Shown here in pieces: positions 1 through 5,695 of a stretch of 9,484 nt of DNA (its first letter is position 1; the number at the start of each line of letters is the position of its first letter). Source of the stretch: Verrucomicrobiota bacterium. Lineage in GTDB: Bacteria; Verrucomicrobiota; Verrucomicrobiia; Opitutales; Opitutaceae. Below the pieces are notes generated by a model. That model was not told the DNA's origin and ran no database searches. It was given only the letters and a program-made list of their open reading frames with translations. The position numbers and the translations under genes were made by a program. The stretch is taken from positions 1 to 9,484 of the forward strand of contig JAEYQF010000146.1 in NCBI GenBank assembly GCA_023410155.1. Direction: 5' to 3'.

Positions 1-1761
1 CGCGAGCTCCGCGAGCCGGGGCAAATTACGCCGCACTTCCTCCCAGCGTCCGCCGGTCGAGTAGCGCTGACTGAGGCGGTGCTTCAGGCAGAGCAGGCGC
101 GCGGCGTCACGCAGCGGCGCCATGCCGCGCGACTTCAGATCGAACTCCTCCTCGCCCACGCCCAGCTTCTCGAGCACGAAGCGCCCGATGAAGTTCAGCG
201 GCGGCGCCGTATCCACGATCTGCTGGGCGAGCCGACGCTGCAGGTGCAGGTTGGAGTTGGCGCTATCGAGCGCCGCCTTGCGGAGCGTTTCACAGAGCGA
301 CTTGTCTCCGGCGACAAACCGCAAGTCGTAGAGCACCGTGGCACGCAACAGCCGGTCGCCCTCCATCCCCGCATCGAACGAGGAAAATTCCGCGAGCCAC
401 TCCTGCGTGGTCCGACACCACCGCGGGTTGAGCGCCATCACTCCGCCCTGGCAGCGGGCGAAACCCGCGGCCGCCATGCGGTCGATCACGCGCGTGGCCA
501 ACCGGATGAAAACGAGTCGCGCCTGTTCGTCTGCCTCGGACGAGCCGAGGGATTCGAAAACCAGCGCGTTGTCCATGTCGGTCCGGAGAATCTGTTCGCG
601 CCGGCCGTCGCTGCCGACGGACATCCACGCCCACGCCGTGGGCGGGACAAGCACCCCTTCCTCGGCGAGTTCCGCACTGCTGAGCTCGATCAGACGCTGC
701 ACCAGCTCGTCATAGAGCTCCGCACACATCTGCCCGAGATAGATCGCCGACACGCCCGCTTCGAGATAGCTGCGCGCGATCGACTCCACTTCGTCGCAAA
801 GCTCGCGGAAACGCGGGTTCGTGCGCGCCAGTCGGATCTCCCGCAACAGGCCCGCGGGATGATGTCCACTCTGGGCCAGCAAGTCCTTGTGCGTGCACAC
901 ATCGAGCGCAGGCGTTTGCGGCGTCCCGTCTTCCGTCACGCACACCTGACCGATGCGTTCCCGCAACATCAGCAGGATCGCCGCCGTGGCGCTCGACCGC
1001 GGAGAGACGGTCACGACGGGTTTAGCCATGATCGTGGAGACGGGGGTCACCTTTTCGGTGCCCTGCACGATCACTTCCTTCACGAGCACGTTGGCGGTTA
1101 CGATCCCCAGCGGGCGGCGCTCGGGATCCACCACCAGGATGGACGGCACGCGTTTCGACGCCATCAACGCCGCGGCCTCGCTGATTGGAGCCTCCGGCGG
1201 GCAGGTGAGCAACCGCTCGATCGAGCGCGGCTGCACGATCTGCGCCCCGTCGAGGTGTGCCTGCAGGATGTTTTTCGCCCGGCCGGAAATTGCACTGTCG
1301 GTGGGTTCGCTGAGCGGCACCGCGTGGCCTACGCGCGTGACCCAGAACGAATGCCGCCGCACATAATGCCGGGCATCATCGTGCGCATCGAGCAGCCGCC
1401 GGATATGGGCCGCGGGCAAACCATAGAGCAAACAATCCTCCGCCGCCTGCGCCGACACGCTATGGTGCGGCTCATTGTGCATGATCGCGGTGAATCCCAG
1501 CACGTCACCGACATCGCGGATGTCGACCCGCTCCCGCCGCTCTTCGACCTGCCAGATGTATTCCACCCGCCCACGCGCGACAAACAGCACCTCCGCTCCC
1601 GGCCGATCGCCCTGCCGCCAGACAAAGCCCCCCGCCGGCACCAACCGCACGAAGGCCTCCGCCGCGAGCTCCGTCACGGCCTCCGCGGGCAACATCGAAA
1701 ACGGCGGAAAACGCCGCAAGGCCGTCGCGATGCGATCAGGGATGACGTTTTTCGGCTGCAT
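1..1761 (-). CDS. cNMP-like/CBS/DUF294 nucleotidyltransferase-like signalling protein (C-terminus off window)
   Basis: 587 codons are visible from ATG at 1761 and the frame is still open at base 1; family members usually have a little over 600 residues, so only a short C-terminal piece is missing. Domain order: cyclic-nucleotide-binding-like beta-roll (about residues 20-130), two CBS domains (about 175-230 and 240-295), then a DUF294 nucleotidyltransferase-like domain with the GlnD-type signature GSDGRREQ (383-390) followed by TDMDNAL (394-400), whose D395 and D397 would bind metal. DUF294_C follows, with DLRFVAGD at 479-486. There is no signal peptide or membrane segment, so it should be cytosolic. 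The family is thought to sense nucleotides and perhaps nucleotidylate a target; partner and reaction are unknown. The cNMP pocket looks degenerate: the usual GE and PR residues are replaced around 87-101. It is divergent from the downstream esterase gene, with no Shine-Dalgarno sequence. The domain call is firm, the function is not. Confidence 0.9.
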   Translation of the reverse strand, partial: MQPKNVIPDRIATALRRFPPFSMLPAEAVTELAAEAFVRLVPAGGFVWRQGDRPGAEVLFVARGRVEYIWQVEERRERVDIRDVGDVLGFTAIMHNEPHHSVSAQAAEDCLLYGLPAAHIRRLLDAHDDARHYVRRHSFWVTRVGHAVPLSEPTDSAISGRAKNILQAHLDGAQIVQPRSIERLLTCPPEAPISEAAALMASKRVPSILVVDPERRPLGIVTANVLVKEVIVQGTEKVTPVSTIMAKPVVTVSPRSSATAAILLMLRERIGQVCVTEDGTPQTPALDVCTHKDLLAQSGHHPAGLLREIRLARTNPRFRELCDEVESIARSYLEAGVSAIYLGQMCAELYDELVQRLIELSSAELAEEGVLVPPTAWAWMSVGSDGRREQILRTDMDNALVFESLGSSEADEQARLVFIRLATRVIDRMAAAGFARCQGGVMALNPRWCRTTQEWLAEFSSFDAGMEGDRLLRATVLYDLRFVAGDKSLCETLRKAALDSANSNLHLQRRLAQQIVDTAPPLNFIGRFVLEKLGVGEEEFDLKSRGMAPLRDAARLLCLKHRLSQRYSTGGRWEEVRRNLPRLAELA

Positions 1762-1785
1762 GAGATTCGTTTCGGACCGGTGGTT

Positions 1786-1799
1786 CTGCCGCGCGGCAG
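1786..1799. promoter_or_regulatory. Perfect 14-bp palindrome in the divergent intergenic region 1762-1878
   Basis: CTGCCGCGCGGCAG equals its own reverse complement. It lies 25 bp upstream of the DUF294 start and 79 bp upstream of the esterase start, so it could be a dimeric regulator's operator or a hairpin in the DUF294 leader. The heptamer CGGACCG occurs on both sides (1773-1779 and 1813-1819). A weak extended -10-like TGGTATGAG reads on the minus strand at 1833-1825, with no convincing -35. Function is inferred only from position and symmetry; in GC-rich DNA such palindromes also arise by chance. Confidence 0.4.
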
Positions 1800-1878
1800 G
1801 CGGCGAGTCAACCGGACCGCATTTCTCATACCAGCGCACTTGCACCGCCGTCGCTCGTTTCAAAACCTTTGCCTCACC

Positions 1879-2781
1879 ATGACCCGCGTCCTGCTGCTCC
1901 TCTGCTGTGCCTTCGCCGTTTACCTTCGTCCGCTGAGCGCAGCCGAGCCCCAACCGCTGTGGCCCGCCTCAGCTCCGGGCGAAACGGCTCCGCTGCCGCC
2001 CGAAACGGATACGACCAATGAGTCGCACAACCGCGTTGCCGGTCGCGCCGTAATCCGGCTCGGCAACGTCAGCACGCCCACCCTGACGCTCTGCAAGGCG
2101 CCTAAAGAAAACGACACCGGCGTCACGATCGTCGTCTTTCCCGGCGGCGGCTACAGCATCGTTGCCTACGATCTCGAAGGCACCGAGGTCTGCGAGTGGC
2201 TCAACGCCCACGGCATCAATGCCGTGCTTGTGAAATATCGCGTGCCCCGCCGGCCCGGGCTCCAGCCTCACACCGCCGCGCTGCAGGACGCGCAGCGCGC
2301 CGTCGGTCTCGTGCGACACCGCGCGGCGGAGCTGGGTCTCGATCCCACTCGCATCGGCGCGCTCGGCTTTTCCGCCGGCGGACACCTCGTCGCCACGCTC
2401 AGCAATCAATACCGTCGGCGCACGTATCCAGTAATCGATGACGCCGACCGCGCGTCCTGTCGCCCGGATTTCTCCGTCCTGATTTATCCCGCCTACCTGA
2501 CGGACAAGGAAAAGCAGAACGCGCTCGTGCCCGAGCTGTCGGTTTCGAAACAAACTCCCCCTACGTTCCTCGTCATGACGCAGGACGATCCCGTGCGGGT
2601 CGAAAACGCCGTTTACTATTATCTCGCGCTCAAGCGCGCCGCTGTTCCGGCCGAGCTTCACGTGTATCCAAAAGGTGGACACGGCTACGGTCTTCGGCGC
2701 ACCGAGAATCCTGCCACGGTCTGGCCCGAACTCCTGGTGCGTTGGCTCGAGACCGGCGGCTGGCTCGAGTCCCGCCCCTGA
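1879..2781 (+). CDS. Secreted alpha/beta hydrolase, acetyl-esterase-like
   Basis: A 300-residue serine hydrolase. Residues 1-21 form a signal peptide (MTR, hydrophobic core, LSA/AE cleavage region), so it acts outside the cytoplasm; no lipobox is seen. The oxyanion-hole segment FPGGGY is at 87-92, the nucleophile elbow GFSAGG at 163-168 (Ser165), the acid in TQDDPV (Asp236, or Asp237), and the histidine in YPKGGHGYG (His268): a full catalytic triad in canonical order. The mature protein starts with LWPASAPGE, typical of the exported esterases related to acetylxylan esterase and 'xylanase B-like' hydrolases of Planctomycetes and Verrucomicrobia. Removal of acetyl groups from polysaccharides is a plausible role, but the substrate is not shown. 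The ATG at 1879 is chosen because it starts the signal peptide; the same frame is open far upstream, but only as antisense of the DUF294 gene. The last 12 codons contain a small duplication (WLETGG/WLESRP). Confidence 0.9.
   Translation: MTRVLLLLCCAFAVYLRPLSAAEPQPLWPASAPGETAPLPPETDTTNESHNRVAGRAVIRLGNVSTPTLTLCKAPKENDTGVTIVVFPGGGYSIVAYDLEGTEVCEWLNAHGINAVLVKYRVPRRPGLQPHTAALQDAQRAVGLVRHRAAELGLDPTRIGALGFSAGGHLVATLSNQYRRRTYPVIDDADRASCRPDFSVLIYPAYLTDKEKQNALVPELSVSKQTPPTFLVMTQDDPVRVENAVYYYLALKRAAVPAELHVYPKGGHGYGLRRTENPATVWPELLVRWLETGGWLESRP
2743..2778 (+). repeat. 18-bp tandem duplication inside the esterase C-terminus
   Basis: Two adjacent 18-bp units (2743-2760 and 2761-2778) share the first 9 bases, TGGCTCGAG, and 14 of 18 overall, encoding WLETGG then WLESRP immediately before the stop. 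The second unit runs straight into the 22-bp repeat array. It may be a short in-frame duplication that extended the protein, perhaps made by the same process that built the array. Confidence 0.55.
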
Positions 2782-2887
2782 GCGGATCGCGTCGCACCGC
2801 AGTGCGGACCGGGTCGTGACCAGGTGCGGTTCGAGTCGCAGCCTGGTGCGGACCGGGTCGTGACTCAGTTCGCAGTGAGACGGGACT
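2778..2887 (+). repeat. Degenerate 22-bp tandem repeat array A (esterase 3' side)
   Basis: Four clear units at 2778-2799, 2800-2821, 2822-2843 and 2844-2865, plus a weaker fifth at 2866-2887. Each unit is a 15-bp core, consensus GTGCGGACCGGGTCG, plus a 7-bp spacer. Cores lie at 2780-2794, 2802-2816, 2824-2838, 2846-2860 and weakly at 2868-2882. Units two and four share 19 identical bases, GTGCGGACCGGGTCGTGAC, exactly 44 bp apart. The first unit overlaps the esterase stop codon. The period is not a multiple of three, so this is not coding. GACC and GGTC arms alternate within it, so the transcript could fold locally. It fills most of the 168-bp gap to the PQQ dehydrogenase gene; the rest (2888-2949) shows no convincing promoter. 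Confidence 0.8.
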
Positions 2888-2949
2888 TTCTTGCCGTTGC
2901 GGATTCGGATGCTTGAGAGAACGCCGCAGCCACTCACACTGCGCGCTGC

Positions 2950-5088
2950 ATGAAGACCCCACCCTCGCCGCAGCGAACCCTGACTGCGGCCGCCCTCCTC
3001 GCCTTTGCCGCGTCCACGCTTGGTTTCGCCGCCGACCGAAACTGGCCGGTTTACCTCGGCGACAAAGGCGCGACGCACTTCTCGTCCCTTTCGCAGATCA
3101 ACACGGAGAATGTCGGCGCCATCGAAGTCGCATGGACCTTTCAGGCGGGTGACGCGCGCGACGATCAAACCCAGATCCAGTGCAATCCGCTCGTGATCGA
3201 TGGCGTGATCTACGCCACCACCCCGCAATTGCGCCTCGTCGCGCTCGAGGCCGCCTCGGGCAAACAGCTGTGGCGCTTCGAGCCCACCGGGGCCAACGGT
3301 GTAAACCGCGGCGTCGCTTATTGGGCCGACGGAGACGATCGCCGGATCCTCTTCGGCGCGGGCCAGTGGTTGCACGCTGTGGACGCCAAAACAGGGCGGA
3401 GCATCCCGACCTTTGGTGACAATGGACGGGTGAATCTCGCCGAAGGTCTCGGCCGCGATGTCACCGGGCTGGCCATTCAGGCAAACACGCCGGGGGTGAT
3501 CTATCGCGACTTGATCATCATGGGCTCGCGCTTGGGAGAAGGCCCCGCGCCCGCCGCGCCCGGACACATCCGCGCCTTCAATGTTCGCACAGGCAAGCTC
3601 GCGTGGACCTTTCACACGATCCCGCATCCGGGAGAGCCCGGCTATGAAACCTGGCCGGAGGACGCGTGGAAACGCGTGGGCGGTGCCAATGTGTGGACGG
3701 GCATGACCGTCGACGAAGAGCGGGGCCTGGTGTTCTGTCCGGTGGGCTCGGCGGCGTTTGACTTCTGGGGCGGCGATCGCGTCGGCGACAATCTCTACGC
3801 CAACTGCGTGCTCGCTCTCGACGCCGCGACCGGACGCCGCGTGTGGCATTTCCAATTGGTTCGACACGATATCTGGGACCGCGATCCTCCGGCGCCGCCC
3901 ACCCTCGTGACGGTCCGCCGCGACGGTCGCGAGATCCCCGCCGTCGCGCAGGTCACCAAGTCCGGCCACGTCTTCGTGCTGCACCGCGAAACCGGTGAGC
4001 CACTTTTCCCCTTGGAGGAAAAAATCGTGCCCACGTCCGACCTCGCGGGCGAAGTGACCGCCCCCTCGCAACGACTGCCGCTGAAGCCGGCGGCGTTTGC
4101 CCGGCAGCTCTTTACAGCCGAGGAGGTCACCAACCGCACGCCCGAGGCGCACCGCGCGGTGCTGGAACGGTTCACCCGGCTGCGGCCTCATGCGGTGTTC
4201 GGGCCCCCGAGCCGCGAAGGCACGATCATCTTCCCCGGCTTCGACGGCGGCGCGGAATGGGGCGGCGCCGCGGTCGACCCGCGCGGCGTGCTCTACGTCA
4301 ACAGCAACGAGATGCCGTGGATCCTCTCCATGATCGAGACGGGCGGCGCCACGTCACTCGGCGAGCAGGTCTACGTGCAGAACTGCACCGGCTGTCACGG
4401 TGCAGACCGGCGCGGCAATCTCGCCGCCAGCATCCCCGGCTTGCTCGACGTGAAGCAGCGGCTCACCCGCGAACAGACCCTCGATGTGATCACCCACGGG
4501 CGCGGCGTCATGCCCCCCTGGGGCTTCCTTTCGCAGGAACAGCGCGAGGCAGTCACGGATTACCTCGTCGGCGAAGCCGCGACCCGGGAGCCCGAGACAG
4601 CGCCCGGCGGCGGGTGGCAGACCTATCTGCCGGACTCCGGCGAGCCGGTGATCCCGCCTCCGTATACACATACTGGATACAACCGCTGGCTCGATCCCGA
4701 CGGCTACCCCGCCGTCAAGCCACCCTGGGGCACCTTGAATGCGATCGACCTGAACACCGGCGACCTCCTCTGGCGGGTGCCGCTCGGCGAATACCCGGAA
4801 CTCATCGCCCAGGGGCAGCCCGTCACCGGCACGGAGAACTATGGTGGTCCGCTCGTCACCGCCGGCGATGTGCTGTTCATTGGGGCGACAAAGGACGAGT
4901 TGTTCCGCGCCTTCGATCGTCGCACCGGTCAGGAGCTCTGGCGGCACCCGCTTCCCGCGGGCGCCTATGCGACGCCCGCGACCTACGAGGTCGACGGCCG
5001 GCAGTATGTCGTCGTCGCCTGCGGTGGCGGCAAGATGGGCACCAAGAGCGGCGACACCTACATCGCCTTCGCTTTGCCACGTCGGTGA
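2950..5088 (+). CDS. PQQ-dependent dehydrogenase (glucose dehydrogenase type) with inserted cytochrome c domain
   Basis: 712 residues. A signal peptide (1-28, ending GFAA) sends it to the periplasm. Residues 30-460 and 590-710 carry propeller repeats with the AxDxxTGxxxW pattern (for example LDAATGRRVW at 290-299, FDRRTGQELW at 655-664) and close matches to membrane glucose dehydrogenase: HDIWDRDPPAPPTLV at 306-320 and TKSGHVFVLHRETGEPLFP at 336-354. Asp310 and Lys337 are 27 residues apart, the spacing of catalytic Asp466 and PQQ-binding Lys493 in E. coli Gcd. Between them and the last blades sits a cytochrome c domain (about 467-545) with heme motif CTGCH at 479-483 and probable distal ligand Met521 (GVMPPWG). 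It should oxidise a sugar or alcohol and pass electrons from PQQ through its own heme to the respiratory chain. Unlike E. coli Gcd it has no N-terminal membrane domain. The substrate is unknown, and no PQQ synthesis genes lie in this window. Confidence 0.93.
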   Translation: MKTPPSPQRTLTAAALLAFAASTLGFAADRNWPVYLGDKGATHFSSLSQINTENVGAIEVAWTFQAGDARDDQTQIQCNPLVIDGVIYATTPQLRLVALEAASGKQLWRFEPTGANGVNRGVAYWADGDDRRILFGAGQWLHAVDAKTGRSIPTFGDNGRVNLAEGLGRDVTGLAIQANTPGVIYRDLIIMGSRLGEGPAPAAPGHIRAFNVRTGKLAWTFHTIPHPGEPGYETWPEDAWKRVGGANVWTGMTVDEERGLVFCPVGSAAFDFWGGDRVGDNLYANCVLALDAATGRRVWHFQLVRHDIWDRDPPAPPTLVTVRRDGREIPAVAQVTKSGHVFVLHRETGEPLFPLEEKIVPTSDLAGEVTAPSQRLPLKPAAFARQLFTAEEVTNRTPEAHRAVLERFTRLRPHAVFGPPSREGTIIFPGFDGGAEWGGAAVDPRGVLYVNSNEMPWILSMIETGGATSLGEQVYVQNCTGCHGADRRGNLAASIPGLLDVKQRLTREQTLDVITHGRGVMPPWGFLSQEQREAVTDYLVGEAATREPETAPGGGWQTYLPDSGEPVIPPPYTHTGYNRWLDPDGYPAVKPPWGTLNAIDLNTGDLLWRVPLGEYPELIAQGQPVTGTENYGGPLVTAGDVLFIGATKDELFRAFDRRTGQELWRHPLPAGAYATPATYEVDGRQYVVVACGGGKMGTKSGDTYIAFALPRR

Positions 5089-5093
5089 GCGAT

Positions 5094-5121
5094 CCCGCGC
5101 GGGCCTCTGCGGCTCGCGCAG
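5094..5121. other. Short palindromes just after the PQQ dehydrogenase stop
   Basis: A perfect 10-bp palindrome CCCGCGCGGG lies at 5094-5103, five bases after the stop codon, followed by a small hairpin with CTGCG (5107-5111) and CGCAG (5117-5121) around a 5-base loop. Neither is followed by a T tract. They may help end or protect the mRNA, but could be chance in such GC-rich sequence. The rest of the gap up to the hairpin at 5184 shows nothing else I can name. Confidence 0.3.
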
Positions 5122-5183
5122 CTCCCGGAGGGGCGCGGCCAGCCTCGCACCTCGAGCCCACCTTCCGCACTCCCTGACGCACA

Positions 5184-5224
5184 AACGCGGGTGCGAGTCG
5201 CATGTGCGACCCGACACCCGCGTT
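5184..5224. terminator. Long hairpin between convergent genes, probable bidirectional terminator
   Basis: The left arm at 5184-5202 begins AACGCGGGTG; the right arm at 5205-5224 ends CACCCGCGTT. The outer 10 bp pair perfectly, then one unpaired A (5214), then 9 further positions with a single mismatch (CGAGTCGCA against TGCGACCCG), closing at a very tight loop. It sits 95 bp after the plus-strand PQQ dehydrogenase and 30 bp after the minus-strand DUF3185 stop, the expected place for a shared terminator. There is only a TTT on the minus-strand exit and none on the plus side, so it is not a textbook intrinsic terminator. The arms contain pieces like the 22-bp repeat core (GTGCGAGTCG; TCGGGTCG on the minus strand). 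Confidence 0.7.
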
Positions 5225-5254
5225 CGACGCGGAATCAATTCGCGTGCAGCGCGC

Positions 5255-5485
5255 TTAAACCGAGGAACTGCGGCGGAAAAGGATCACCACGCCTACGGCC
5301 GCGAGCACGCCGCCGCCAACCATGTAGACCACGTGCTTCGGAGTGCGCGCGCCGCCGTCGACGGCGTTGGCGATCTCGGTGCCGGCCTCGGAGGCTGCGC
5401 CCGCGATGGAGTCTTTGCGATTCAAGCCCTGGACAAACAGGAATGCGCCCAGTGCGATGAGGATGATGCCGATGATGTTTTTCAT
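5255..5485 (-). CDS. Small two-helix membrane protein, DUF3185-like
   Basis: 76 residues starting MKNIIGIILIALGAFLFVQG. Two hydrophobic helices (about 3-20 and 52-70) flank a short polar loop (about 21-50) containing NRKDSIAG; the C-terminus is basic (FRRSSSV). The glycine-rich second helix (MVGGGVLAAVGVVILF) and the N-terminal IIGIxLIxLG pattern are as I remember DUF3185, a family of small inner-membrane proteins of unknown function. ATG at 5485 is chosen because the hydrophobic helix begins directly after it. The upstream bases are pyrimidine-rich (AACCTCCC) with no Shine-Dalgarno. It lies 210 bp downstream of lnt on the same strand, separated by repeat array B, so co-transcription is uncertain. 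It ends just before the convergent hairpin. No enzymatic role can be inferred. Confidence 0.8.
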   Translation of the reverse strand: MKNIIGIILIALGAFLFVQGLNRKDSIAGAASEAGTEIANAVDGGARTPKHVVYMVGGGVLAAVGVVILFRRSSSV

Positions 5486-5562
5486 GGGAGGTTGAGTGGG
5501 GTGCCTGACGACGGACCCGCGTCATGCCGGTGCGTTCCTCGGCGGGGTCGGTTCCGGCTTGT

Positions 5563-5650
5563 GGCTCGCCCCGATTCGTCATCAGGCGCGACCCGATGCG
5601 CACCCTGGCTCGACCCGGTCCACCCTCTGGCCAGACCGTGTGCGCACAGA
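5563..5650 (-). repeat. Degenerate 22-bp tandem repeat array B (lnt 3' side)
   Basis: Four units at 5563-5584, 5585-5606, 5607-5628 and 5629-5650, read on the minus strand. Cores on that strand are TGACGAATCGGGGCG (5567-5581), GTGCGCATCGGGTCG (5589-5603), GGGTGGACCGGGTCG (5611-5625) and GTGCGCACACGGTCT (5633-5647). The period is exactly 22 bp: a 15-bp core plus a 7-bp spacer such as AGCCAGG or CGCCTGA. Weaker flanking units at 5541-5562 and 5651-5672 extend it to about 132 bp. The third core contains GGACCGGGTCG, the same 11 bases found twice in array A. It starts roughly 25 bp after the lnt stop and reads in the direction of lnt and DUF3185. The rest of the 5486-5695 gap shows no other feature. 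Confidence 0.75.
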
Positions 5651-5695
5651 GGCGCGGCTCAGGACGGGGCGGTCGGGACAGCGAGAGACTGCAGG

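Noticed and set aside
79..1878. Plus-strand reading frame open for 600 codons upstream of, and in frame with, the esterase
   Set aside because: It is antisense to the DUF294 gene, whose domains are recognisable. The frame's protein is Arg/His-rich with no family look, and the esterase signal peptide starts at 1879.
2778..2887. Possible CRISPR array
   Set aside because: Units are 22 bp with only 7-bp spacers that are themselves similar; there are no unique 25-40 bp spacers and no cas genes.
2891..2919. Promoter before the PQQ dehydrogenase (TTGCCG as -35)
   Set aside because: No acceptable -10 hexamer lies 16-18 bp downstream.
1969..4191. 740-residue minus-strand open frame across the esterase and PQQ dehydrogenase
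   Set aside because: Antisense of two clearly identified genes; the translation is low-complexity and Arg/Gly-rich, as expected in GC-rich DNA.
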